Assembly: GCA_015228875.1 (NCBI GenBank)
Contig: JADGCS010000013.1
Coordinates: 1-56,019, forward strand
Length of the DNA: 56,019 nucleotides
From: Deltaproteobacteria bacterium
Lineage (GTDB): Bacteria > UBA10199 > JADGCS01
Direction: 5' to 3'
Positions 43,740 to 53,360 of the stretch are shown piece by piece (position 1 is the stretch's first letter; every line of letters begins with the position of its first letter). A program made the position numbers and the translations under genes. The notes beneath the pieces are model-generated. The model worked only from the letters and a program-made list of their open reading frames with translations, searched no databases and was not told where the DNA came from.

Positions 43740-43906
43740 TAAAATTTTGACCTCCGTCATATTAGTATTATTATATTAGTATTATTTTGTGGTTTTGAGT
43801 CGCGGAATCAAGGTTTTTACTCCCAAAAAGAAAACCGTGCAATTCATTTGACAGACCCCCATTGCTTATTTAGCAGGGAGCAGCTGTTGTTCTTTTTGGA
43901 GGCGTT

Positions 43907-45097
43907 ATGGAAACACAGGCGCTTGTAAATGATCCCACGGGGTTTTTGATGGTTTTTTTTGGCGTGCCGGCGCTTATTTTCTGGCTTGAGGAAAAAACCC
44001 CGATTAAAAAATTGTTTAAGGTGATTCCGGCCCTTGCCTTTTTGTGTATTGTTCCGAGCCTGATGGTTGGCCTTCATATCATTCCGGCCGAACACCCTTT
44101 TTACGGTCAAATGAAATCTGCTCTCATTGCTCCCACCATGGTCCTGCTCACGATGACAGCAGATATCAAAGGCATTTTTAAACTGGGGCCCAAACTGATC
44201 GTCATGTTTTTTTCGGGGACACTGGGGGTATTTTGCGGGGCGATTCTCACCTTTGTTGTGTTTCACAATCACCTGCCGCCCGATGCGTGGCGCGGTCTTA
44301 CGGCCCTGTCTGCATCATGGATCGGGGGGCTTGGAAACTTCATGGCCGTAGGCACTGCCGTGGGGGCGTCTGATTCCATCATGGGACTCATGATGATTGT
44401 GGACCTTGTCCTGCCGTCCATCTGGCTGACCTGTCTGTTTTATTGTGCCGGACAGCATAAGGCGATAGACAAGATGACAGGCGCCGACACATCCGCAATC
44501 GAAGAATTAAAACACAAGATGATCATTTTTCAGAGGGAGACACAGCGGACACCCACGGTATCTGACTACGCGGCGATTATAGCCATTGCCTTTTCGGTGG
44601 GGTATGTCAGTATGCGGCTTGGTGGTCTGATGCCGGCGATTGGAAAGGTGATTACCGCGCAGACGTGGACCATCATCATCTGCACCACCATCGGTCTTTT
44701 TCTCTCCACAACAAAGGTACGCAGACTTGACGGGGTGGGGGCTTCAAAGATCGGCACCCTGCTCATTTATATTCTCATTGCTGTGATTGGATCTGGGGCA
44801 AATTTTAAAGGCGCCCTGCAGTACCCGCTGCTCCTGATGATGGGCGCACTCTGGATGCTTGTGCATATTACCTTTATTGTGATTGCCATGCGTCTTCTCA
44901 AGGCCCCTGTTTTTTTTGCAGCCGTGGGCTCGCAGGCAAATATTGGGGGGACGGCGTCAACGCCCATCGTTGCATCGGCCTTTCACCCGTCACTGGCGTC
45001 GGTTGGTTTTTTGACGGCCCTCTGCGGGACCCTGTCCGGAAACTATGTGGCACTTCTTGTAGGCGTGATCCTCGAATGGATGGACAAGGTGCTGTAG
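43907..45097 (+). CDS. DUF819 family membrane protein
   Basis: This 396-residue polytopic inner-membrane protein has about ten hydrophobic segments. Family-typical segments include ALSASWIGGLGNFMAVGTAVGAS, DLVLPSIWLTCLFYC, and near the end ANIGGTASTPIVASAFHPSLASVGFLTALCGTLSGNY. DUF819 (YjcL-like) proteins are thought to be transporters; the substrate is unknown. A GGAGG ribosome site precedes the ATG. It converges with the SelO-like gene (11-base gap). Confidence 0.9.
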   Translation: METQALVNDPTGFLMVFFGVPALIFWLEEKTPIKKLFKVIPALAFLCIVPSLMVGLHIIPAEHPFYGQMKSALIAPTMVLLTMTADIKGIFKLGPKLIVMFFSGTLGVFCGAILTFVVFHNHLPPDAWRGLTALSASWIGGLGNFMAVGTAVGASDSIMGLMMIVDLVLPSIWLTCLFYCAGQHKAIDKMTGADTSAIEELKHKMIIFQRETQRTPTVSDYAAIIAIAFSVGYVSMRLGGLMPAIGKVITAQTWTIIICTTIGLFLSTTKVRRLDGVGASKIGTLLIYILIAVIGSGANFKGALQYPLLLMMGALWMLVHITFIVIAMRLLKAPVFFAAVGSQANIGGTASTPIVASAFHPSLASVGFLTALCGTLSGNYVALLVGVILEWMDKVL

Positions 45098-45108
45098 GGT
45101 GTGGCGTC

Positions 45109-47550
45109 TTAAGTCGATTCGTAACCGAGCAGGGTCTCAAGTTTAAAAAAGGCGCTGATGATTCTGTCGACCTGACTGTTTGTTCTTTGTTTCACATCGA
45201 CTTCATTTTTAACAAGAGCGTAGAGGTCCCTGTTGTCCGGCACTGCAAAGGCATAGTAGTGAAGGTCTCCTTTCTTGGGTGGCCTTTTGAGTCTTTCTTT
45301 GGGGTCTTTTTCAAAGTTGTTGTCGGGGGAGGAACGTCTGCGCATTGATCCATAAAACAGGCCGTTTTGAGATTTTCTCAAGTGTATTCTAAATGACAAC
45401 CTCTGGTTGTTTGTGCCCGTGTTGATAATAACAGCACCCGCTTCTTTTACGCGGGTGGAGCGATACAGATCGTAAGAAAGGTAGATGTCATCTGTCAGTT
45501 GATTGGGGTCTGTGACCGAGAAATCATCAAATACGGCTGTTGTGTATTTGCCATCGTTGGTCCTCACGATGGGGGTGCTGATTTCAAGAGAGTGTTCACC
45601 GGTATTAAGATCAATCGCTATTGAATAAGAAACATGATCAATAGTCTGCCGTTCTATGTGGAGTGTGTTGCCGTCTGTATCAATTTCACCTTGACGATAG
45701 AGGGCCCCTACATTTCTAAAAGAGGGGACCGATCCTTCGTTGATCATCCTTGTAACCAACTCTGGCCCCGGCGGTTTTCTCTCGCCTGTCTCGTGATTCG
45801 GGGCAGAGATCACGGCATTGTCCTCGTCTCTCAGCCATGTGTACATTTCCACAGGACGGTTTTCAAAAAACGCCCTGTGTACGATGGCATCTTTCATGGC
45901 CTCGCGGCCGTCGTATTGGGAATGATGATACTCAAGGGCGGTGTCCATGATGAGCTCATATAATCTGATAAAATCTCTGGCGAGTCTTTTGACCTGTGGC
46001 CCCTGCATGCTCGGATTGTCTTTATAGATCGGTTTTAAAAGGCCAACAACTGTGTAAAGATTGATTGGGGTGTGCCTGTCTCTATTAAAGAAGTGGGAGG
46101 GAAAGTATCTTAAGAGATTAAAAACGTCAGCGACGGCAAAGCCTTCGATCTCTTCGATGGTGTGATGGAGTTTGCCGTCAGGACCGATGGCCATTGGAGG
46201 GTACCCCGGGTTTTCAAGCTGCGCGAGTTTGTAGAGGCAATCACGAAACTCATCTGTGACATTGGGTAGATGTCTGCGCAGGGTCTCGGCGACGCTGTGT
46301 TTAAAACCGATTGCCTTTAAAAATTCGAGAGCCAGGGCATCGAGGTAGGCCTTGTTATAAGGAACTGCGAAGTCAAAGGCTTCGGGAAAGTTGTATGTCC
46401 GTTTTTCCCATTCCGTCAGATTGAGTCTAAGGGATTCGTGTATCATCTGGAGATGGAAGAGTCTTGCCCTAAATTCGGGCGCTCCAAAGGGCATGGTGTA
46501 GGAAAGCACGCGAAATCTCCCGCGTCTTGGGTTTGACGATGCTGTCTGGGAGTCCAGGATGGCCCCGTTAAGCTCATAATTACTGGCGCTGGGGGTTCCG
46601 TGAATAATGCCCCATCGCATTTGTTCGGCGCAGCTTCTGCCAAGCTGCTTTATCATGTTCTGCAGTGTTCCCTTGATGTCGGCAACGTTGTTTATGGGAT
46701 TAAACGCAAGCATCCCCTCTGCGTGTGCCATTCTAAAGAAGAGGTACGGGTCAATCTTGTCAGGGGTAAAACCCTCATCGCTTCGTGACTCATGCGTGTC
46801 CCAGTGATGCGAGGCCCTTCTTGTAATGTTTACGCTGGGTGAGTGCGTTCTGTGAAGGTGTTTGATGTCATTCTCTGCGCAGCGACTGTACACAATCTGG
46901 GAAATGGCGTGTGCCGGTCTGATATGCATGCCGGCCCTGACGCCGATCGCCGTATATTCGGGGCCCGGCCATTTGCTGGTGCGGAGATAGGTGTCAAGTC
47001 CAATAATAAGGACAGGCACAGGACCTTGGGATGTATCCATCAGATTATCAAGAACCTGGAGCGTGGTAAATTCGAGGACCATGCCGCGTACAAAGGCGTG
47101 ACCGTGAGAGTGTGAATGATCGGCACGGTTGCCAACAGCCGGCGTTTTGCCAATCCCTTTAAGGAACAGGTTGCCTTTTACAAAGGCACCTCTTCCGGAA
47201 CCGTAGTTGCCCTCCGTGCCAGAATAGTGATCGACCGTTACGGTCTGTGGTTTTTGTGAGTGGTCGCCGTCGGTTCTCAAGGCATAGCGTTGCAAAGCGG
47301 CCTTCTCAAGTGCTGGTGTGATCGTGTGTGATCGGGGTACGGGAAGCCCTGCTGCTTTTGCGTATTTATAGTTGACATACAAGAGGCGTGCCTTGGCTGG
47401 GGGCACAGGGTGGAGCCCTATTTCTGTTGTTCGTTCGGGACCAAGAACATCTGCGATTCCCGTTTCATGTGTGCCGTTGCTCACACCAAACGGGTCGAGG
47501 ACGGGAAGGCTTTGGGCGTATGTGCTCGTGAAGAGCGGTCTGACAGTCAT
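45109..47550 (-). CDS. Large SelO-like (protein AMPylase fold) protein
   Basis: This 813-residue soluble protein has a SelO/YdiU-like region at about 40-420. SelO is a pseudokinase-fold enzyme that transfers AMP to proteins. The matching motifs, in order, are LHPVPPAKARLLYVN, YGSGRGAF, LKGIGKTP (Lys131), GHAFVRGMVLEF (Glu160) and RWGIIHGTPSASNYELNG with Asn324 and a later Asp333. The usual HGxxNTDNM reads HGTPSASNY, so the conserved Asp before the metal-binding Asn is Ser323, and the DYGPFG motif reads DSQTAS. The C-terminal ~390 residues are unlike normal ~480-residue SelO and I do not recognise them. Activity may be altered or lost. It is a stand-alone gene between two convergent neighbours. 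Confidence 0.6.
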   Translation of the reverse strand: MTVRPLFTSTYAQSLPVLDPFGVSNGTHETGIADVLGPERTTEIGLHPVPPAKARLLYVNYKYAKAAGLPVPRSHTITPALEKAALQRYALRTDGDHSQKPQTVTVDHYSGTEGNYGSGRGAFVKGNLFLKGIGKTPAVGNRADHSHSHGHAFVRGMVLEFTTLQVLDNLMDTSQGPVPVLIIGLDTYLRTSKWPGPEYTAIGVRAGMHIRPAHAISQIVYSRCAENDIKHLHRTHSPSVNITRRASHHWDTHESRSDEGFTPDKIDPYLFFRMAHAEGMLAFNPINNVADIKGTLQNMIKQLGRSCAEQMRWGIIHGTPSASNYELNGAILDSQTASSNPRRGRFRVLSYTMPFGAPEFRARLFHLQMIHESLRLNLTEWEKRTYNFPEAFDFAVPYNKAYLDALALEFLKAIGFKHSVAETLRRHLPNVTDEFRDCLYKLAQLENPGYPPMAIGPDGKLHHTIEEIEGFAVADVFNLLRYFPSHFFNRDRHTPINLYTVVGLLKPIYKDNPSMQGPQVKRLARDFIRLYELIMDTALEYHHSQYDGREAMKDAIVHRAFFENRPVEMYTWLRDEDNAVISAPNHETGERKPPGPELVTRMINEGSVPSFRNVGALYRQGEIDTDGNTLHIERQTIDHVSYSIAIDLNTGEHSLEISTPIVRTNDGKYTTAVFDDFSVTDPNQLTDDIYLSYDLYRSTRVKEAGAVIINTGTNNQRLSFRIHLRKSQNGLFYGSMRRRSSPDNNFEKDPKERLKRPPKKGDLHYYAFAVPDNRDLYALVKNEVDVKQRTNSQVDRIISAFFKLETLLGYEST

Positions 47551-47909
47551 GCCTGCTGATCATCTTGTGCCATGAGGATTTAACAATGATCTTTTAGATT
47601 GTTGTTAAAAGACCCGGCACCAGCGTCGCCTTGAGTCAATGTACGGAAAGAAAATATTTGCTGTGTCAAAAATTTTTTTGCGTACATTGATAAATCGAAA
47701 CCAAGAAACAACGCACGACACCATCAAACCAGCGCCGTGTGTTATCATAAAAGTCTTATGTGTTTTTGTGATGGTGTCAATAGTAAGGTTCCAAAAAAAT
47801 GGACTTGCCTTGCAAACACAGGTACTGTAGGCGTTAGGCCAGATAAGTAATATGATTACAACAGGTTAATGTGTCGCAGAGGGGTGGGTGACGGCTCAAA
47901 AGGGGTAGG
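47551..47909. other. Gene-free divergent interval with three inverted repeats
   Basis: This 359-base gap separates the divergent SelO-like and membrane-protein genes, so it should hold both promoters. Inverted repeats seen: TAACAAT with ATTGTTGTTA (47581-47608), CAATGTACG (47637-47645) with CGTACATTG (47681-47689), and GACACCATCA (47717-47726) with TGATGGTGTC (47769-47778). Such symmetric sites could bind regulators (inference). No family A-D element and no convincing open frame. Confidence 0.5.
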
Positions 47910-49739
47910 GTGCAAGCAGATTTCATTTCAAAAAAAACAATTTTGACCCTGTCATGGGTATTGATTGCTGTTCATTTTTTTATTTTTGAACAGTTTTTTC
48001 CAAACAGGCAGGGCCTGCTGGGTCATGACTACAGCTATATCCTGCCCTTACTTCTTGACGGGTATTACTGGTTTACCGCAAACGGTATTTTTTCTCCTCA
48101 CTGGTTTACACCGTCTTTCTGCGGCGGTCTACCGCGCCTTGCAAACCCGCAGGGCATTTATTATTCTCTGCCGCAGTTCTTGACGTTTATTTTTAATCCC
48201 CTGACAAGTCTCAAGATCACGTTTGCAACTTTTTCGGGGCTTGGGTTTTACGGTTTTTATTTTCTCCTTCGCAGCGTTTTTTCTACACAGAGACTGACAG
48301 CGCTGCTCGGTGCCACATTATTTTTGTTTAACGGGTATTATGCTTACAGGTTTGTGGTGGGGCATCTTCCTTTTCATTCATTTATGCTGGTGCCGTTGAT
48401 GGCTTTTCTCCTGCTGCATTCTTCCAACACAGAATACCGATTTAAAAAATGGCGGGCCTGTCTTGATATTGTCCTCTGTGCGCTGCTCTTTACTTACATG
48501 GTGTATTCGGGGGGACTTAATGGGATTTTGCCTGTGCTGCTCTGTATAGTCCTGATTTATTGTCTCTGCGCTTTATGCATGGAAAAAAAAATGGGCACAG
48601 GGAGATTTTTTTTACGACTCATGGTGAGCGGTCTTGTTGCGATGATGATATCACTTCCCCTGTTGTATGCCGCAGTTTCTTTTTTAGGTCACTTTGAGAG
48701 GGTCATGTACCCCCTCCCCGGATTTAACAGCCTCTGGGGTCTGTTAAAGGTTTCACTGACATCACTGTTTTTTTATCCTGCACACGAAATGGCGCGTGAG
48801 TTTCTGGTCAACAAACGATGGGGGCTTAACCGGCATGAGTTTGAATTTGGCATCACGATGATTCCCTTGTTGATCGTGATGGTGGGTTCCCTCTTTTGGT
48901 TAAAGAAATGTTTGGGCCGCGGATGCTTGAAAACAATGGATTTGCCAAGGAGACTCCATGTCATCTTGATTCTCTTGATACTGTTGGTGCCCATCGCCCT
49001 TAATGTGTATCACCCTGCATGGAACGCTTTTTTAAAACAAGTTCCGTTGATCAAGACAAGCAGCAGCCTTGTCAGGTGGTTTGTAATTTACATACCGTTT
49101 TTTATTATTGCGGCCTGTCTTGTCATAGAGAAGACTTCATGGTTTGCAAAACACCGCGTTTCCATTGTTGTCTTAAGTCTTTTGTTTGTTGTGGGGAGCA
49201 ATATCTTAAGCAGCAAGGAATATTACCATCAACAGCCCTACAACCCGGAGGATATTCTTGGTGCGTATGAGGCCGCGAAAGCCAGGGGGGGGCCGCCTGT
49301 AATCAGCGAGATCACCGTGATTAAAAATGCAGCAGGTCAACCCGTCATGCCCGGATCGCGCAACAACAGCCTCGCGGCAGGCAAATCGCAGATGCTGTGT
49401 TACGAACCCATCTTTGGCTACAGGCTTGAACTTCTACCCTTTAAAACAATGACGGAGGGGCCAGTGTGGCTAGAGTCGGGGGGTGCTCTCAATATTAAAA
49501 ATCCGGCCTGTTATGTGTACCCGAGAGAAAATCACTGCGAGCCAGGAGACCATTTTGCATTGGCCGAAAGGGATGAGGCCCTTGCCTTTGCGGGTTTCAG
49601 GCCGTTTCATTTTAATTTTTCCCGTGGGCAGGAGATCGCAAACTTTGCGGGAGGGCTCTTTCTTTTATCCGCAGTGATCTGCGTTATTGTTTGTTTATTT
49701 TTTTTGCTAAGATCGCGGAGAGGAAGGCCGGCACCCTGA
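47910..49739 (+). CDS. Polytopic membrane protein, YfhO/GT-C glycosyltransferase-like
   Basis: This 609-residue protein has about 11-12 hydrophobic segments (for example ILTLSWVLIAVHFFIFEQFF, LLGATLFLFNGYYAYRFVVG, IVLCALLFTYMVYS, HVILILLILLVPIALNVY) and a C-terminal ~150-residue extracytoplasmic part before a last membrane helix (FLLSAVICVIVCLFFLL). The acidic GHDYS motif in the first loop and overall plan fit GT-C fold or YfhO-type lipid-linked sugar transferases. The start is GTG, the only good candidate. The last 56 bases overlap the convergent gene at 49684. Confidence 0.65.
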   Translation: MQADFISKKTILTLSWVLIAVHFFIFEQFFPNRQGLLGHDYSYILPLLLDGYYWFTANGIFSPHWFTPSFCGGLPRLANPQGIYYSLPQFLTFIFNPLTSLKITFATFSGLGFYGFYFLLRSVFSTQRLTALLGATLFLFNGYYAYRFVVGHLPFHSFMLVPLMAFLLLHSSNTEYRFKKWRACLDIVLCALLFTYMVYSGGLNGILPVLLCIVLIYCLCALCMEKKMGTGRFFLRLMVSGLVAMMISLPLLYAAVSFLGHFERVMYPLPGFNSLWGLLKVSLTSLFFYPAHEMAREFLVNKRWGLNRHEFEFGITMIPLLIVMVGSLFWLKKCLGRGCLKTMDLPRRLHVILILLILLVPIALNVYHPAWNAFLKQVPLIKTSSSLVRWFVIYIPFFIIAACLVIEKTSWFAKHRVSIVVLSLLFVVGSNILSSKEYYHQQPYNPEDILGAYEAAKARGGPPVISEITVIKNAAGQPVMPGSRNNSLAAGKSQMLCYEPIFGYRLELLPFKTMTEGPVWLESGGALNIKNPACYVYPRENHCEPGDHFALAERDEALAFAGFRPFHFNFSRGQEIANFAGGLFLLSAVICVIVCLFFLLRSRRGRPAP

Positions 49740-51954
49740 TGCCTTTGTCAGGTCTGTTGGAGGGTGTGGTGACAGGGGCCTTCGCAAGATGTGCGACCCT
49801 GGGCCACAGAAACTCAAAGCCTGCGTTGTCTTTTCCCAAAAGATAATCCATGACCTCTTCTGTTGTTCTTCTCTCATCGTCGAGCCAGAGGGCCTCTTGC
49901 AGCGCAAACTGCCCCATGATGAGGGCTGCCTGTCTGCCGTTGTAGCCCTTTTGGGCAAGATCCACCATTGCTGCAGCCACGGTGCATTTACCGCGGCCTA
50001 ATAAATCCACGCTCCCTGTCTCTGTGATGATCTCGAGGGAGCGCAGAGCGATTTTTTTTATCTCTTGATAGGCGGGGATCTCCGGCATGTTTGTGAGGAG
50101 TTTTTTGAGCCTTGAGATGACAGTGGTCACCCGTGCAGCATGAGGGCCTTCACTCATGTAATCATCGTTAATGGTCTGCGTGTCTCCCCAGAGATCCTTT
50201 GCCGTGAGTTGGTCCTCTCCAATAATTTTTGCGGCCTCGGCAAGGACGTCCCCGTCCGCCCTCTCCGCCCTCGCCTTTAAGGCAACCAGGGCGAACATCT
50301 GGAGGAGGGTCTGGACCCTCACCTTGTTTGCAAGATTTGTGGCATCAGCACCTGTGTATTCAACCCGCATCTTTGGCTGGCCGGTCAGCCCGCCCTCTTG
50401 TGTGTCAACAGACCATTCGAGCCGTATGCGCACGTCTCCGTGGCCAATTTGTTTTTTAAAGATTTGCCTGCCATCACGGGCCATTGTTGTCACAGCGACA
50501 CCGGCCCTGGCAAGGCGATCTGCGCCCTTTATCCCCTGGGTGAGTCCGGCAATCATAATCTCCGTCAGGGTCTTTGCGTCCTTTATGGGGTAAGTCTGTT
50601 TTTCTGAAGTGGCGAGAATCCTTCTGACGACATTTCTGGCGTGCCATATGTATTTGTTCTCCGGACTCATCAGGGCGGCACCGGCAACAAAAGGACCCGT
50701 TGATGATACAATCTGCAGGACAGCGCCGAGGGATGATGAGTAGATGTTGGACTGTGCAATCATCATGTCGAGATCAGCCTTGTATCCGGGGATGATGCCA
50801 TATGTCTTGGGTAATGTCCCGGGGCCCACGCTTTGGTGTGATGCTGCAACATTGAAGGCCAGAAGAGGGCACAATAATGAGTCGATCAGTGACCGGACGC
50901 GTTCAAAGCCACAGGCGCGGGCGATCTGGGTCCAGTAGAAAAGATCCCCCTTGCTCCTGACCCCGACCAGACCCGACAGCCTTTTTTCGAGGGCTACCAT
51001 GTAGAGGCCAAAGTGATCATTGATACCGCAGTTGATATCTGCCTCAAAGAGGGGGGTTCCCGGGTCACAGCCGAGTGGCACAAGAAATGTCTCGGGATGT
51101 GTGTGCTCTGGTTTATGAAGATTGAGGTACTCTCTGGCAAGGCCTTGCACGGTCATGACAGGGTCATGAAACAGACCCGGTGATTCCTGGTGGGTCTCCA
51201 AAAGATGGGTGGAGAGCTCCTCTGTGTGCAGGGCTGGCCTTGCCAGGCCTTGTTCATCAACGCACCAGTATTCCGGTTCGTGACCGACGTAGTTGAACCC
51301 CCATAATCCCTCTATTTCTGTGCCTTCGATCAGGGCCTGCCACGCATTCCTGAGCGCAACATCGAGTTCGGGATCTCCTGCCAAGGCCCATGAGTATTCG
51401 GTGTGTTCAAGACCGGGCCTTGCCCCAAAGGTGACAGAACCAACTCGCAGCCTGTCACCATCAACCACATATTTTTGGGGGATGATCTCTGACCCGCGCA
51501 CATAAAGCATTTGCCCCGTACCCATGACACGGCCTGTGGCATCTACAGGATAAACAACCAGACCTTTTTTGAGGTTGCCTTTGACGCCCAGCCCTCCCTG
51601 ATAATCATACATGCTTCTAAAAAGCGCCTTTGCCTCTGTTTCGTTTTTAATGGGGTGTTTTGAGGGATTGACGGATCCCAGTCTGGTCTTTGTGAGCAGG
51701 GTGGGCGATCCCGCAAACAGGCGCACGGCGGGTTGTCCCTCCAATGGCCTGTCCGTGCAGCGTTCAGGGAGTCCTTGGCCAGATTGACAGACATCCCTGT
51801 TGTGATCACAAAGGGCTGTTACTTCGCAGGTGTTTGGTGCGCGGGCATCAATGACCAAACCGGCCTGTTGATAAAGTCTCTGCCAGAGGTCTTGAGACAG
51901 CCCCTGTGGTGTTGTGCTGAGAGGGCGGGGTGATGTTGTGTTTAATGCCTGCAT
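49684..51954 (-). CDS. Large uncharacterised protein (remote glutamate-cysteine-ligase-like?)
   Basis: I do not recognise this 756-residue soluble protein with certainty. No signal peptide or membrane segment is seen. The region ~200-560 has features reminiscent of the glutamate-cysteine ligase/glutamine synthetase fold: WGFNYVGHEPEYWCVDEQG (about residue 217), FLVPLGCDPGTPLFEADINCG (about 290), LLAFNVAASHQSVGPG and MRVEYTGADATNLANKVRVQ. This is pattern resemblance only. The N-terminal 100 residues contain several Cys (NTCEVTALCDHNRDVC). It overlaps the convergent membrane-protein gene by 56 bases at the 3' ends, and is divergent from the M14 peptidase gene. Confidence 0.55.
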   Translation of the reverse strand: MQALNTTSPRPLSTTPQGLSQDLWQRLYQQAGLVIDARAPNTCEVTALCDHNRDVCQSGQGLPERCTDRPLEGQPAVRLFAGSPTLLTKTRLGSVNPSKHPIKNETEAKALFRSMYDYQGGLGVKGNLKKGLVVYPVDATGRVMGTGQMLYVRGSEIIPQKYVVDGDRLRVGSVTFGARPGLEHTEYSWALAGDPELDVALRNAWQALIEGTEIEGLWGFNYVGHEPEYWCVDEQGLARPALHTEELSTHLLETHQESPGLFHDPVMTVQGLAREYLNLHKPEHTHPETFLVPLGCDPGTPLFEADINCGINDHFGLYMVALEKRLSGLVGVRSKGDLFYWTQIARACGFERVRSLIDSLLCPLLAFNVAASHQSVGPGTLPKTYGIIPGYKADLDMMIAQSNIYSSSLGAVLQIVSSTGPFVAGAALMSPENKYIWHARNVVRRILATSEKQTYPIKDAKTLTEIMIAGLTQGIKGADRLARAGVAVTTMARDGRQIFKKQIGHGDVRIRLEWSVDTQEGGLTGQPKMRVEYTGADATNLANKVRVQTLLQMFALVALKARAERADGDVLAEAAKIIGEDQLTAKDLWGDTQTINDDYMSEGPHAARVTTVISRLKKLLTNMPEIPAYQEIKKIALRSLEIITETGSVDLLGRGKCTVAAAMVDLAQKGYNGRQAALIMGQFALQEALWLDDERRTTEEVMDYLLGKDNAGFEFLWPRVAHLAKAPVTTPSNRPDKGIRVPAFLSAILAKKINKQ

Positions 51955-52250
51955 TTGTTGAGAAACCCCGTTAAAAAAGGCAGCCTCATTTGCTTGTATT
52001 GGAGACCGCCTCGCCGCAAGGCATTGTTGTTATCCCGCACGTCGCGGAGTTAAAAGAAATGGTGTGGGTTTTTTATAAAGAAGGCAACAGAAAAATGAGT
52101 TTTTTTATAACCGCTGTATGACGGATACCGCTGCATCAGACGCCCGCTGTATGACGGACCAGGCCAGACCAGACGAGTCGGAGGGAGGGGTGCCCCAAAA
52201 AACCAACATAACTGCTTGATTTTACTATTGGTTGGCTTTATGGCGCGGCA
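51955..52250. other. Gene-free divergent interval with short direct repeats
   Basis: This 296-base gap contains CCGCTGTATGACGGA twice (52111-52125 and 52144-52158, 33-base period) and two TTTTTTATAA stretches (about 52070 and 52101). It must hold the promoters of the 756-residue protein gene and the M14 gene, but no clear -35/-10 pair or family A-D repeat was found. Confidence 0.5.
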
Positions 52251-53246
52251 ATGGCCGATATCATGACAACGGTACCTCAGGGTCTTTTATCGATGGATGC
52301 AACCGAGATTCACCGGGTCCTTCCTGATTTGACCCTGCTCCACATAAACGGCAAAAGGCAAAGGCCACTCTTTGTTTCCTGTATGCTGCACGGCAATGAG
52401 CATTCCGGCTTTTATGTCTTAAAAAAATTGCTGGAAACGTACGGCACAAAAGATTGGCCCAGGGCTGTTTACTGGCTCTTTGGCAACATGACGGCTGCTG
52501 CGCAAAATAAAAGACACCTTGATGATCAGCCCGACTACAACAGGATCTGGAAAGTGGGTGATGACAAACGCAACACAAGGGCGCTTGACATCATCTCAGT
52601 GCTTGCTGCAGCAAAACCATTTGCGAGTCTCGATATTCACAACAACACAGGGAGAAATCCCCTGTATTCAATCGTAAGAAACCTTGACCAAAAAAATCTC
52701 CGTCTCGCGGGCATGTTCTCGGATCTGTCTATGTGTTTTAAGGAGTTTGTGGGTTCTATCACAGATCATATGTCACGATTGTGTCCCGCCATCACCATAG
52801 AGGCCGGGCAGTCGCGCGAAGAAAAAGGGATCGATCGTGTTTATGAGCTTATTAAGACACTTCTTGCAGGCGATCATATCCCCGAGAAACCTATAACAGG
52901 GAGGGCCTTAACGATTCTTAATGCCGAAGGGACTCTCAAGATAAACCAATCATGCAGTGTGGGGATTGGTGATGAAGATGCGGACATTGTCTTCGAAAAA
53001 GACTTCGACAATCATAATTTTAAAATTTTACCCGTGGGCACGGTCTTTGGACGCAGTAAAAATGGGATCTGCCTGTCTCTCAAGGATCAGGACGGCCGCG
53101 ACAGAGAGAGCGAATATTTCGACTATCGGGATGGTAAAATTATTGTGAGAAAAGCCTTTGTCCCCGGCATGATCACGCTGGACAAGAGTATTATAAAATC
53201 TGATTGTGTCTGTTACGTGATGCACGAAATCTGCAGGCAGTCTTAA
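52251..53246 (+). CDS. M14 family peptidase/aspartoacylase-like (AstE/AspA) protein
   Basis: This 331-residue zinc hydrolase fold protein is of the succinylglutamate desuccinylase/aspartoacylase group. Zinc ligands are His47 and Glu50 in CMLHGNEHSG and His130 in SLDIHNNTG. The substrate-site DYNR (about 95-98) and the catalytic Glu184 in AITIEAGQS are present. Family members cut an acyl-amide bond on amino acids or release side chains from peptides. The C-terminal ~110 residues form a beta-rich lid. Its neighbour encodes a possible carboxylate-amine ligase-like protein, so opposite make/break roles are conceivable (speculation). Confidence 0.85.
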   Translation: MADIMTTVPQGLLSMDATEIHRVLPDLTLLHINGKRQRPLFVSCMLHGNEHSGFYVLKKLLETYGTKDWPRAVYWLFGNMTAAAQNKRHLDDQPDYNRIWKVGDDKRNTRALDIISVLAAAKPFASLDIHNNTGRNPLYSIVRNLDQKNLRLAGMFSDLSMCFKEFVGSITDHMSRLCPAITIEAGQSREEKGIDRVYELIKTLLAGDHIPEKPITGRALTILNAEGTLKINQSCSVGIGDEDADIVFEKDFDNHNFKILPVGTVFGRSKNGICLSLKDQDGRDRESEYFDYRDGKIIVRKAFVPGMITLDKSIIKSDCVCYVMHEICRQS

Positions 53247-53360
53247 GGCCCACCTCCACACCGCCATCAGCCAAACAAAAAAACCTGATTGCCGATTGGT
53301 GACCGCTGATAGCATCTGGCACTACACCTCATGACGGATGAAAAAATTATATTCTTATTT

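Noticed and set aside
45076..45348. Small open frames antisense to the SelO-like and 756-residue genes
   Set aside because: Many such frames exist because of codon bias; none has a family motif or a ribosome site, while the long minus-strand frames are continuous.
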